Below are positions 32,767 through 41,437 of a stretch of DNA of 64,000 nt, one piece after another. Source of the stretch: Bacteroidetes bacterium UBA7674 (GTDB lineage: Bacteria > Bacteroidota > Bacteroidia > Chitinophagales > Chitinophagaceae); assembly GCA_002483105.1 (NCBI GenBank), contig DLHG01000007.1:1-64000 (forward strand). The letters are read 5' to 3'. A program made the translations under genes and the position numbers. The notes beneath the pieces were generated by a model that searched no databases, was not told the DNA's origin, and was given only the letters and a program-made list of their open reading frames with translations. How positions within the stretch are numbered: the first letter of the stretch is position 1; each line of letters opens with the position of its first letter.

Positions 32767-33135
32767 ATGAAAATTTTATGGATTGATGACGAACCGGATA
32801 TACTTTACCTATGCAGCGCTATCTTAAGCAAACACGGACATGAAGTATATACCCTGCAAAGCAGCACAAATGTGCTGCCTACCATCTCAGCTACACACCC
32901 TGATGTAATACTGCTGGATCACTGGATGCCCGAAATGACAGGTATAGAGGTAATGAAACAACTGAAACAAAGCCCTTACGCTAACATTCCGGTGATCATG
33001 TGTACTTCGAATCCCGAAGTGAGAACTGAGGCAGAACTCGCCGGAGTAGACCGTTTTATGACCAAGCCCTTCAATATGGAGCAAATGGAACAAATGATCA
33101 TTGAAGCATCACAGCTAAGAGTTAACAGAGCTTAA
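32767..33135 (+). CDS. Single-domain response regulator (CheY-like)
   Basis: 122 aa from the ATG at 32767 (the TTG two codons upstream is not needed). It is a lone receiver domain: acidic pair D7/D8 (WIDDEPD), phospho-acceptor D51 (ILLDHWMPEMTG), switch T80 (IMCTS) and K100 (FMTKPF). There is no output domain, so it must act by protein contact or phosphotransfer with an unlinked histidine kinase. No kinase gene is in the window. TATCGTTG (32737-32744) is a possible -7 element. The stop overlaps the convergent DUF4421 gene's stop by 3 nt. Confidence 0.92.
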   Translation: MKILWIDDEPDILYLCSAILSKHGHEVYTLQSSTNVLPTISATHPDVILLDHWMPEMTGIEVMKQLKQSPYANIPVIMCTSNPEVRTEAELAGVDRFMTKPFNMEQMEQMIIEASQLRVNRA

Positions 33136-34259
33136 CGGATAATATCCTCCATATCTTCTGTTACCTCTTCGATCTTTTCTATTACTTTCTTCTCGAATTT
33201 CCTGTTGAGCTTAAACCTTTTCGCAATCGTTACGCGAAAACTACCTGTTTCAAATTGTTGCCATGCGGCAGGCTCAGGAATACCATTTTTATTGGTGAGC
33301 CGCATATATTGTACCCCCACGAAATATTTTGGTGAATTATACCCTGCTGCTACACGCAAAGTACCGTTGAGCTGATAATCCAGTCCGCCATATTCATCAT
33401 CTATTACCTCATTTCTGCGTGAAGTATAGTTAAGCCCCGGCCCTACTGAAAATGAAGCTGTAGCAAAGAAATTTTTCTTCACCACTAATGTATAGGCATA
33501 CCCCGCATTCACAAAAAGTGCAGTTACTGCAGTCTTATTATACCTGTCATCCCAGAAGGTTGCAGGGAAAGCGATGTTAGAAGGTATGATGGCTGAATCT
33601 CCTTTGGCCCGGAAGTGATAAAGCCCGCCGCCAAAAATAAAAGAGCCGGCACTTTTTTTCTGAAATTCATTCTGTACGAATGCCGCGCGGTAGGAGAAGC
33701 GGCGATTGTTAAATATATACTGGGCATTGATACCAAAGTGGCGTGTTTTCATATCCGGGCGATAGGGATAAGTATCATCTCTTTCATCCCTTTCGGTAGA
33801 TTTACGGCGGGAGACATAGAGCCCGGCATACGATTGCGCGTATAAGTCTATCTGTAGTTTCCGGAAGTACAAAAAGGACTGCAAGTCAAAACCCTTTGTT
33901 TTACCAAACTTAGCGTTGTCACTGTTAACAAAGGGCATTTTCACACCGAAATTTAAACCGATAAAGCGCCAGTTAAAACCCGCACCAATATTCAGATTAT
34001 CGTTGGTGGCATAAGGCAGGCGTTCGCTATAGCCGTTATGTCCTACTACAAAACGGGAGAACTTGCTGTTGCTGAAAATGCGAACGGTGAGATCTTTAGT
34101 ATGATCTGCTATGTAGCGCTTATCATTTTTTACATTCAGCCAGGAAAGACCATTTTTCTTAGGCTCCGCTGCTTTCACTACTTCCACTTGTGCATTCGCG
34201 ATGGAAACAGACGCAAACAATACTGCAATGGAGGCTTTCAGGTGTCTCAATACTATCAT
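33132..34259 (-). CDS. DUF4421-type outer-membrane protein
   Basis: The ATG at 34259 (MIVLRHLKASIAVLFASVSIANAQ) opens a signal peptide; the ORF extends to 34346 but that part is intergenic. 375 aa. The sequence YIADHTKDLTVRIFSNSKFS, followed by NIGAGFNWRFIGLNFGVKMP, is the hallmark of DUF4421, a Bacteroidota barrel family of unknown role. Further strands (FGINAQYIFNN, FSVGPGLNYTS, VGVQYMRL) support a beta-barrel. The C-terminus is a charged helix (KKVIEKIEEVTEDMEDI). It is divergent from the AsmA-like gene with about 115 bp between starts. Confidence 0.8.
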   Translation of the reverse strand: MIVLRHLKASIAVLFASVSIANAQVEVVKAAEPKKNGLSWLNVKNDKRYIADHTKDLTVRIFSNSKFSRFVVGHNGYSERLPYATNDNLNIGAGFNWRFIGLNFGVKMPFVNSDNAKFGKTKGFDLQSFLYFRKLQIDLYAQSYAGLYVSRRKSTERDERDDTYPYRPDMKTRHFGINAQYIFNNRRFSYRAAFVQNEFQKKSAGSFIFGGGLYHFRAKGDSAIIPSNIAFPATFWDDRYNKTAVTALFVNAGYAYTLVVKKNFFATASFSVGPGLNYTSRRNEVIDDEYGGLDYQLNGTLRVAAGYNSPKYFVGVQYMRLTNKNGIPEPAAWQQFETGSFRVTIAKRFKLNRKFEKKVIEKIEEVTEDMEDIIR

Positions 34260-34373
34260 ATACGTATCTATAATAAAAAGCGTACCAAAGATGCTAATGG
34301 CACAGTTTTTAATTCTTGAAAGTAACTGATAATCAAGTACTTTCAAGGAAGAGCTTGTAAATTTATAGAATAT

Positions 34374-36902
34374 ATGCCGCGTTGGTTAAAAATTTCGTTA
34401 CGCATTGTTATTGGAGCCATTTTGCTAATCGTATTATTATGGTTGGGATTAGCGGCATATGTGAACATGAACAAGAAGTCGGTATTGAAAGCAATAACCG
34501 AACAATTGAATGATAAGATCAATGGTAAGTTGACCATTGGCAGCATGGAACCTTCTTTTATAAAGGGCTTCCCTGGTATCTCCTTCGCTCTAAAGGATGT
34601 TACGCTACGCGATAGCTTGTGGCATACACACAAACACGACCTACTGAACGCCGAGTACATTTATGTATCGGTAAATATCCTTTCTATCATAAAAGGGCAA
34701 CCGCATATTAATGATGTAACGATCGATAAAGCGAAAGGTTACCTCTATACAGACAGCACGGGATATAGCAACAAGAGCATCTTCGGGCAAAAGAAAAATG
34801 TAGATACCACTAAGAAGAAAAATCAACCTGAGATAGCTAAGTTCTATTTTAAGGATGTCAATTTCGTGTTTGAGAACAATACTAAGTTCAAGCTGTTTGA
34901 ATTGAACATTAAATATGCCGCCGGGCTTCTTGACTACAGGCCTGATGGTTGGGACGCTAAGGTGAATGTGAACACGCTGATCAAAGAATTCAACTTCAAT
35001 ATAAAAGCAGGTAGTTTCCTGAAAAACAAACGACTGGTAGCGAAGCTGAACGTAAATTACGATAAGCCCAGTAACACCATGGTGATACCCAAGCAGGATA
35101 TAATGCTGGATGACGATGAGATACTACTCGGCATCAAATTCTTCCTGGATACCACACCTACGAAATTTGCTGTCACCATAAAATCGGATGGCATCATGTA
35201 TAAGAATGCCCTTTCGCTGGTATCGCCTAATATACAGAAGAATCTCAAGTACCTAGATCTGAAAGAACCGTTGAAGCTGGAAGGAGATATACAAGGTCTG
35301 ATGAAATATCGTGATACTCCACTGGTGAGAATAAGATGGGAAGTAACAGACAACACCCTCATCGTTCCCGGTGCACAAATCACGGATATCAGCTTTACGG
35401 GAGATTATACTAACGAAGTGAATCCGCAGAATGGACATAACGACAAGAACTCGCGCATACATGCCTATGGCATGCAAGGCAAGTATATGGCCATACCTTT
35501 CAGCGCTGATACCGTACAGGTGACCAATCTGATCAATCCAACGCTGGAAGGCAGATTCAAATCGAAGTTTGAAATAGCGAAGCTGGGACCAGTGCTGGGT
35601 GACAGATCTTTTAGCTTTAAGGAAGGGATGGCAGATATGAACCTTGTCTACCGTGCTTCACTTAATCCTAATGATGATACTACTTACCCTTATATAAACG
35701 GCTATGTGCAGGTAAAAAATGCGGCTATGACATATCTGCCGAGAAACCTCGGATTTACCAACAGTAGCCTTACCCTACTTTTTAAGGGACAAGACCTGCT
35801 GATAAATGATGTGGTATTACATAGCAAAAGCACTACGCTGAAGATGAATGGCACCTTGCTCAACTTCCTGAACTTTTACTACACTGACCCGACAAAAATT
35901 ATATTAGACTGGAATGTCAGCAGCCCTAAGATAGATTTGAATGAATTCAGAAGCCTGCTGAGTAACAGGGCATCGGTTAAGAGCACGCCGGCGCAGTCTA
36001 ATGCGCAGGTAAGTAAACTCTCCCGCCAACTGGATAATGTATTGGAGCAAAGCAGTGTGCATATGAACGTGAATGTTGGTAGCGTGATATACCGGAAATT
36101 CTCTGCCAATAGTATCAAGGCTGATATAACCATGGCGCAGAGCGGCATCACGTTAAAAAATGTAGCTGTCAACCATGCAGACGGACGAATAACGCTGAAC
36201 GGAAGTATGAAACAAGGCGGGCCGATAAATGACCTGAATATTGATGCTAATATTGATAACGTGCATATAGACCAGTTCCTCGATGCCTTTGAAAACTTCG
36301 GGCAGACGACCATCAGTGCGAAAAATATTGATGGCCGCTTTTATGCACATGCGAAAATGGTAGGTAAGATAAAAGACAATGGTGACCTGGTGCAACGCTC
36401 TCTATTTGGTACGCTTGACTTCAATCTGAAAGACGGTGCACTGGTGAATTTTGAGCCACTGGTGAATATCGGCAAGTACATCTTCCGTAAGCGGAAACTG
36501 GAGAACATCACTTTTAAAGACATCAAGAACAAACTGGACATTAAGGGTGATAAGATATACATCTATCCTATGACCATAGAAAGCAGTGCACTGAATGCAA
36601 AGGTGGAAGGCATCTACGCCTTAGGAAAAGGAACGGACATATCTATAGATGTGCCGCTGCGCAATCCTAAAAAAGATGAACTGGTAATGGACGATAGCCT
36701 GAAGGCAGAACGGCAGATGAAAGGGATAGTGATACACCTGCGCGCGGTGGACGGGCCTGACGGAAAAGTGAAACTGAAACTCAACGACAGAGAAGAACGC
36801 GCGCTGGAAGCACAGGAACGAGTAGATAACGGAGAACCGGCAAAAGAGGAAAAGAAAAAAAGACGCGGACTGTTTAACAGAAAGAAAAAAGAGAGTAATT
36901 AG
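34374..36902 (+). CDS. AsmA-like envelope protein
   Basis: 842 aa. An N-terminal membrane anchor (ISLRIVIGAILLIVLLWLGLA) is followed by the AsmA N-terminal element (LTIGSMEPSFIKGFPGISFALKDVTLRDS) and a very long repetitive beta region, ending in an AsmA_2-like module (GSMKQGGPINDLNIDANID, GRFYAHAKMVG) and a basic tail (KKKRRGLFNRKKKESN). AsmA/TamB/YhdP-type proteins form a beta-groove across the periplasm that carries phospholipids between membranes; transport by this protein is inferred. TAAATTTA at 34358-34365 is one mismatch from the -7 consensus. It overlaps the convergent GGGP synthase gene by 4 nt. Confidence 0.85.
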   Translation: MPRWLKISLRIVIGAILLIVLLWLGLAAYVNMNKKSVLKAITEQLNDKINGKLTIGSMEPSFIKGFPGISFALKDVTLRDSLWHTHKHDLLNAEYIYVSVNILSIIKGQPHINDVTIDKAKGYLYTDSTGYSNKSIFGQKKNVDTTKKKNQPEIAKFYFKDVNFVFENNTKFKLFELNIKYAAGLLDYRPDGWDAKVNVNTLIKEFNFNIKAGSFLKNKRLVAKLNVNYDKPSNTMVIPKQDIMLDDDEILLGIKFFLDTTPTKFAVTIKSDGIMYKNALSLVSPNIQKNLKYLDLKEPLKLEGDIQGLMKYRDTPLVRIRWEVTDNTLIVPGAQITDISFTGDYTNEVNPQNGHNDKNSRIHAYGMQGKYMAIPFSADTVQVTNLINPTLEGRFKSKFEIAKLGPVLGDRSFSFKEGMADMNLVYRASLNPNDDTTYPYINGYVQVKNAAMTYLPRNLGFTNSSLTLLFKGQDLLINDVVLHSKSTTLKMNGTLLNFLNFYYTDPTKIILDWNVSSPKIDLNEFRSLLSNRASVKSTPAQSNAQVSKLSRQLDNVLEQSSVHMNVNVGSVIYRKFSANSIKADITMAQSGITLKNVAVNHADGRITLNGSMKQGGPINDLNIDANIDNVHIDQFLDAFENFGQTTISAKNIDGRFYAHAKMVGKIKDNGDLVQRSLFGTLDFNLKDGALVNFEPLVNIGKYIFRKRKLENITFKDIKNKLDIKGDKIYIYPMTIESSALNAKVEGIYALGKGTDISIDVPLRNPKKDELVMDDSLKAERQMKGIVIHLRAVDGPDGKVKLKLNDREERALEAQERVDNGEPAKEEKKKRRGLFNRKKKESN

Positions 36903-37660
36903 CGTTGAGGCACTACCTCTACCTTAGTGGCTTGTGCTAATTCCTTTATCAGCATGGGGTCGCGCTCAATGGCGTTACCTACCACTACTATCTGTGCTCC
37001 GGCCTGGCAATTTGCATATACTTTTTCGGGAGTCTGTATACCACCACCTACAAACATAGGGATATCGATATGGCTGCTCACCTTATGTATCATTTCTGTA
37101 GAGATAGGATTACGGGCACCACTGCCGGCATCCATATAAATGACATGCTTGCCTTGCAACTCCCCTGCCCATGCAGTACATAGGGCGATATCGGGCTTGT
37201 TAGCCGGTATCGGAGCAGCATTGCTGATGTATGAAACGGTAGTAGGACTTCCACCATCAATCACCATGTAACCTGTAGAGATCACTTCCAGTCCACTGGC
37301 CTTGACCATAGGGGCAGAAACTACATGCTGGCCTATCAGGTGTTCGGGATTACGGCCCGAGATAAGTGATAAATATAATAGCGCGTCAGCATAAGGCGTA
37401 ACCTGTGCCGGACTACCCGGAAACAGTATAACCGGGATATCGCTGTCGGCCTTAAAGCGTTGGATACAGTTATCTATCTGGTGGGCAACAACGAGGCTAC
37501 CACCCATCAACAGGTAATCTACCCCTGCATCATTACAGAGCTCAGCCAGGTATTGCATATCAGATGGGGCCACCTTATCGGGGTCCACCAGTACAGCAAA
37601 GCCGCTTTTGCCATTCTGCTTGAGGTTAACTAATTGTTGATATATCTGCCCGGTTGCCAT
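36899..37660 (-). CDS. Geranylgeranylglyceryl/heptaprenylglyceryl phosphate synthase
   Basis: 253 aa TIM-barrel of the PcrB/GGGPS family, which joins a polyprenyl diphosphate to glycerol-1-phosphate through an ether bond. The glycerol-phosphate site shows FAVLVDPDKV near the N-terminus and IYMDAGSGA plus MFVGGGIQTPEKV and VVGNAIERDP in the C-terminal phosphate-binding loops. The barrel motif LLMGGSLVV is also present. Enzymes of this kind are known from Chitinophaga and Flavobacterium, where the physiological product is not settled. The G1P dehydrogenase partner is not in the window. The ATG at 37660 lies only a few nt after the terminator hairpin of mscL. Confidence 0.92.
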   Translation of the reverse strand: MATGQIYQQLVNLKQNGKSGFAVLVDPDKVAPSDMQYLAELCNDAGVDYLLMGGSLVVAHQIDNCIQRFKADSDIPVILFPGSPAQVTPYADALLYLSLISGRNPEHLIGQHVVSAPMVKASGLEVISTGYMVIDGGSPTTVSYISNAAPIPANKPDIALCTAWAGELQGKHVIYMDAGSGARNPISTEMIHKVSSHIDIPMFVGGGIQTPEKVYANCQAGAQIVVVGNAIERDPMLIKELAQATKVEVVPQR

Positions 37661-37669
37661 CTAAAAAAT

Positions 37670-37706
37670 AAATTCCGCAATTTGCTCTTACAAAAATGCG
37701 GAATTT
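37670..37706 (-). terminator. Hairpin between mscL and the GGGP synthase gene
   Basis: 10-bp arms AAATTCCGCA (37670-37679) and TGCGGAATTT (37697-37706). On the minus strand they are followed by ATTTTTTAG directly before the GGGP synthase ATG, fitting an intrinsic terminator of mscL. The loop contains CATTTTTG, one mismatch to the -7 consensus, so the next promoter may be nested inside it. Confidence 0.6.
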
Positions 37707-37726
37707 ATCGGGGAATAGTGTTAATA

Positions 37727-38164
37727 CTAGTTCTTTTTTAACTCGTCGCGTATTTCCATTAACAATTTATCGGTGGAAGACGGTCCTGCAGGGGCTGCAG
37801 CTTCCTCTTTTTTCTTCATACCATTCATCACTTTGATCACCATAAATATGCAGAAAGCTATTATGAGGAAGTCAACCACAGTTTGGATAAAATCTCCATA
37901 TGCCAATACATTGACACCGGCTTTTCTCACTTCTTCCAGCGATTTCCCGGCTACTGCGCTATATTTCTCTTCGCTTCCCGGCAGTACCAGGTACTTATCC
38001 GTGAATTTTGCACCGTCGCCCATCAGGCCGATCAATGGCATCAACAGGTCATCAACCAAAGCGGTGACGATTTTGCCAAAAGCAGCACCTATGATCACAC
38101 CGACCGCAAGGTCCATCACGTTGCCCTTCATGGCGAAGGCCTTAAACTCTTTTAAAATGCCCAT
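37727..38164 (-). CDS. mscL: Large-conductance mechanosensitive channel MscL
   Basis: 145 aa, usual size. MscL forms a pentameric inner-membrane pore that opens under membrane tension during hypo-osmotic shock. The N-terminal amphipathic helix and TM1 (EFKAFAMKGNVMDLAVGVIIGAAFGKIV) are nearly canonical, with the GNVMDLAVGVIIG signature. The periplasmic loop follows, and TM2 is FIQTVVDFLIIAFCIFMVIKVMN, then a charged C-terminal helix (DKLLMEIRDELKKN). Monocistronic; transcription ends at the hairpin 37670-37706. Confidence 0.97.
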   Translation of the reverse strand: MGILKEFKAFAMKGNVMDLAVGVIIGAAFGKIVTALVDDLLMPLIGLMGDGAKFTDKYLVLPGSEEKYSAVAGKSLEEVRKAGVNVLAYGDFIQTVVDFLIIAFCIFMVIKVMNGMKKKEEAAAPAGPSSTDKLLMEIRDELKKN

Positions 38165-38304
38165 ATCTGACGTTTTTTATAATTACAGATTAAAAATACA
38201 GTTCTCATCCCAGTAATCCAATAAGAATCAAACCCTTACCTGTGGCTTCCGTTAACATCATTATCAATTTTATAGATGGAGGCTATAGAAGAATAATATA
38301 CTCT

Positions 38305-38341
38305 GGAAACGTTTTGCGTACGGAATGTTTCCTTAGTTTCG
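38305..38341 (+). promoter_or_regulatory. Promoter and probable TetR operator of the efflux operon
   Basis: A -33-like TTTG (38313-38316) and a -7-like TAGTTTCG (38334-38341, one mismatch to TAnnTTTG) are 17 nt apart. The spacer is overlapped by a 28-bp imperfect palindrome with 6-bp outer arms GGAAAC (38305-38310) and GTTTCC (38327-38332), the size expected for a TetR dimer pair site. The regulator's ATG is 10 nt downstream. Confidence 0.6.
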
Positions 38342-38351
38342 CACCGCAAAT

Positions 38352-38978
38352 ATGGAAGCATTAACTAAAATACTCAGTGTAGCATTGGAGCTCTTTAGCC
38401 AATATGGCTTTAAGACCATCACGATGGACGATATAGCGAGAAGAGCGGGTATTTCTAAGAAAACCCTGTACCAGCATTTCGCCAACAAGGACGAGGTAGT
38501 AAAAGAAACGGTAATGTGGTATAAGACCCACATCGACGGACAATGCAGGGCCTTGATGAGCGGGACGGAAAATGCGATAGAAGCAATGGTGCGCATCAAA
38601 ACGATGATGGACCACTCTTACAAGCAGACCAACCCAATGGCCATCATGGAGCTGCAACGTTACTACCCGGAAGGATACAAGGCATTCCGCGACAGTCTCA
38701 TTACGCAGGACCTGGTGTCGGTAAAAGAAAACCTGGACCAGGGAATAGCAGAAGGCCTTTACAGGGAAAACCTGAATGTGGATGTGGTAGCGAAATTCCA
38801 CCTGGAATCTGCACTACTGCTGATGCAGCCTAACCTGATGGTGAATGACCGCGAAGACCTGAAGGCAGTAAACCACGAAATAACGGAATTGTTCCTCTAC
38901 GGGATAATGACCCCGAAAGGAGAAAAATTATATCACAAGTACAAAGAAAAATATCTAAAGGAAGCAACAAAATCATGA
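38352..38978 (+). CDS. TetR-family transcriptional regulator of the efflux operon
   Basis: 208 aa. The N-terminal helix-turn-helix (KTITMDDIARRAGISKKTLYQHF, about 21-43, then ANKDEVV) is canonical TetR, and the remaining helices form a ligand-binding dimer domain. Its stop overlaps the start of the TolC-type gene by 4 nt, so it is co-transcribed with the pump it presumably represses. A palindrome overlapping the promoter just upstream (38305-38332) is a good candidate for autoregulation. The ligand is probably a pump substrate (inferred). Confidence 0.93.
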   Translation: MEALTKILSVALELFSQYGFKTITMDDIARRAGISKKTLYQHFANKDEVVKETVMWYKTHIDGQCRALMSGTENAIEAMVRIKTMMDHSYKQTNPMAIMELQRYYPEGYKAFRDSLITQDLVSVKENLDQGIAEGLYRENLNVDVVAKFHLESALLLMQPNLMVNDREDLKAVNHEITELFLYGIMTPKGEKLYHKYKEKYLKEATKS

Positions 38979-40318
38979 GACGAATAATAGTTAGCTTGTC
39001 CATACTCGCCGCCTGCGCAAGCAGTGCATACGCACAGGAGCCGATGGCCCTGAGCCTTCAGGCCGCAATGGACTATGCTGTAAAGAACAATGCTGCGGCG
39101 AAGAATTCAAGACTGGATGTACTGATACAGGACGCCCAGAACAAACAAACAACTGCCATCGCCTTACCACAAGTAAATGGTAAAGGGGATTTCAGCCAGT
39201 TCTTCAATATACAAAAGGCTTTCCTACCCGGCTCTTTTATACCTGGTGGTGACCCTACAGAGTATGTACCCGTAGCATTTACTCCAAGGTATTCTACTAC
39301 CGCAAGTGCTACAGCCTCGCAAATATTATTCGATGGCAGCGTAATGGTAGCCCTCCAGGCACGAAATGCTGTAATGGAATTGGCAAGGACCAACAGTTCC
39401 CTTACAGAAGAGCAAATACGTTATAACGTGCAAAGAGCCTACTATGCTTTGGTAATAGCCAAGCGGCAATTAGGCATTTTAAACAGCTCTCTTGCGTTTG
39501 CCAGGGATATATTAAAAGACATAACTGTTCTAAGGGACAATGGTTATGCTGAAAAAATTGACGTTGACAGGACCAATGTGCAAGTAAACAACCTGGCAAC
39601 TGACAGCCTGAGGATCAGCAGCATACTGGAAGTGAGTGAACAGGCTTTGAAATACCAGATGGGTATGAACATCAACGCACCTATCGTACTTATAGATACT
39701 TCGGTAGAGCAGAACATTTCAAAGACCCTTGCACTGAGCGACGAGAACATTGATTATACCAGGCGAACTGAGTATCAACTGTTACAATTACAGCAGGAGT
39801 TGAATGGTTACAATCTGAAAAGATACAGGTTAGCAGGTTTGCCAAGCCTGGGACTTGCAGGTAGCCTCGGGTATAATTATGGTTCGAACTACTTGTCGGA
39901 TATGTTCAAATTCCGTGAGAAATACCAATTCTTCTCATTTGGTGCCCTGCAATTAAATGTTCCGATATTCAGCGGGTTTAAAAGGAAGAACCAGGTAACA
40001 GAAGCAAAGATCAATATTGACAAGACTCAAAATAACATTGAGAATTTAAAACTAACGATCGATTTTCAAACACAACAGGCAAGGACCACTCTCAAAAACT
40101 CATTGTTGCAGTTGGAGAGCCAGGAGCGAAACCTCAAACTTGCTAATTCTGTAACTGACCTTGCAAGAAAGAAATATAAGGCCGGTGTAGGAAGCAATAT
40201 GGAAGTAAGTCAGGCGCAAACAGAATTACTCAATGCACAGAACAATTATTTTAACTCCCTGATGGATGTTATGAATTCACAGTCTGACCTACAGAGGGCA
40301 CTAGGAAACTTTAAATAG
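38975..40318 (+). CDS. TolC-family outer-membrane efflux protein
   Basis: 447 aa. Signal peptide (MRRIIVSLSILAACASSAYAQ), then two OEP repeats of long coiled-coil helices: LSLQAAMDYAVKNNAAAKNSRLDVLIQDAQN in the first half, LQLNVPIFSGFKRKNQVTEAKI and YKAGVGSNMEVSQAQTELLNAQNNYFNS (each given here in part) in the second. The PIFSGF strand-turn is typical. It forms the trimeric outer-membrane and periplasmic tunnel of the tripartite pump encoded by the next two genes. Starts within the TetR gene's stop codon (ATGA overlap). Confidence 0.93.
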   Translation: MRRIIVSLSILAACASSAYAQEPMALSLQAAMDYAVKNNAAAKNSRLDVLIQDAQNKQTTAIALPQVNGKGDFSQFFNIQKAFLPGSFIPGGDPTEYVPVAFTPRYSTTASATASQILFDGSVMVALQARNAVMELARTNSSLTEEQIRYNVQRAYYALVIAKRQLGILNSSLAFARDILKDITVLRDNGYAEKIDVDRTNVQVNNLATDSLRISSILEVSEQALKYQMGMNINAPIVLIDTSVEQNISKTLALSDENIDYTRRTEYQLLQLQQELNGYNLKRYRLAGLPSLGLAGSLGYNYGSNYLSDMFKFREKYQFFSFGALQLNVPIFSGFKRKNQVTEAKINIDKTQNNIENLKLTIDFQTQQARTTLKNSLLQLESQERNLKLANSVTDLARKKYKAGVGSNMEVSQAQTELLNAQNNYFNSLMDVMNSQSDLQRALGNFK

Positions 40319-40353
40319 ACACACAATCACAAAAAACGGATAAATCAATATAA

Positions 40354-41400
40354 ATGAAACGCTCGATATACTTATTAGCTGCCGCAACATTATTACTCGC
40401 TTCATGCGGTGGTGGAGAGGCCGAAAAGAAAAAAGACGCAAAAGCAGATTCTGCTGCTTCTGTAAGAAAAGCAATTCCTGTAACTGTAATGGAAGTGCAA
40501 CCCGCACCTTTTACGGCATACATAGAGATACAATCGCAGATAGTAAGTGATGAGAATGTAAATGCCCTCCCGCAGGCGCAAGGTCCCATCAGGAGCATTA
40601 ATGTCCAGATAGGGCAGAAAGTAAGCAAAGGCCAAACCCTTGCCAGGCTGGATGCCTCGTCGGTAGAAACGCAGATAAAGACGCAGGATGTGCAGGTAGC
40701 TCTTTACAAAGAGCTATACCAAAAACAACAAAGCCTTTGGGAACAACAGATAGGTACGCAAGTTCAGCTGCTCCAGGTAAAAGCACAATACGATGCCGCA
40801 GTAGCACAAAGATCGACATTGCTTGCTATGCGCGACATGTACAGGATCGTATCGCCTATCAGCGGTACAGTTGACCAGATCAACCTGAAAATTGGTGATA
40901 TGGCAGGTGGCATGAACCCTATGGGAATTCGCGTAGTGGACCTGGACAAAATGAAAGCTGAAGCTAAGCTGGGTGAGAATTACCTGGGCAAAGTACAGAA
41001 AGGAAATGATGTGATCCTGGTATTTGCTGACATTAACGACTCTATACTTACGAAAGTAGGCTATGTAGGACAGTCGGTAGATCCTGTATCACGCACATTT
41101 ACGGTAGAAGTAAAACTGGGTAACAACAAGAAGCTTCGCCCAAATATGTCTTGCAAAATGAAGATCGCCAACTACAAGAACAACAGTGTTATAACTGTAC
41201 CGGTATCTGTGATACAGAAAACAAGTGAAGGTGATGTAGTATATGTAGCCAACGGCAACAAGGCGAAAGCGGTGATGGTGAGCATAGGCCAGAACTCAAA
41301 CGGAATGGTAGAGGTGCTTTCAGGACTGGAAGCAGGAGAAAAGATCATCATTGAAGGGTTTGAAGAGCTGGACAACGGCGCACCCATCAGCGTAAAGTAA
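40354..41400 (+). CDS. RND efflux periplasmic adaptor (membrane fusion) lipoprotein
   Basis: 348 aa. Lipoprotein signal with lipobox LLLASC (Cys18). The lipoyl half-motifs (INVQIGQKVSKGQTLARLD and YRIVSPISGTVDQINLKIGD) flank a coiled-coil hairpin (about residues 105-150: TQDVQVALYKELYQKQQS). A beta-barrel and membrane-proximal domain (VSVIQKTSEGDVVYV, EVLSGLEAGEKIIIEGF) follow. HlyD/AcrA-type adaptors link the inner-membrane RND pump with the TolC channel. It lies 35 nt after the TolC gene and 37 nt before the pump gene. Confidence 0.93.
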   Translation: MKRSIYLLAAATLLLASCGGGEAEKKKDAKADSAASVRKAIPVTVMEVQPAPFTAYIEIQSQIVSDENVNALPQAQGPIRSINVQIGQKVSKGQTLARLDASSVETQIKTQDVQVALYKELYQKQQSLWEQQIGTQVQLLQVKAQYDAAVAQRSTLLAMRDMYRIVSPISGTVDQINLKIGDMAGGMNPMGIRVVDLDKMKAEAKLGENYLGKVQKGNDVILVFADINDSILTKVGYVGQSVDPVSRTFTVEVKLGNNKKLRPNMSCKMKIANYKNNSVITVPVSVIQKTSEGDVVYVANGNKAKAVMVSIGQNSNGMVEVLSGLEAGEKIIIEGFEELDNGAPISVK

Positions 41401-41437
41401 GCTTACCATTTCGAACTCACAGACTAATAAAAGAGCA

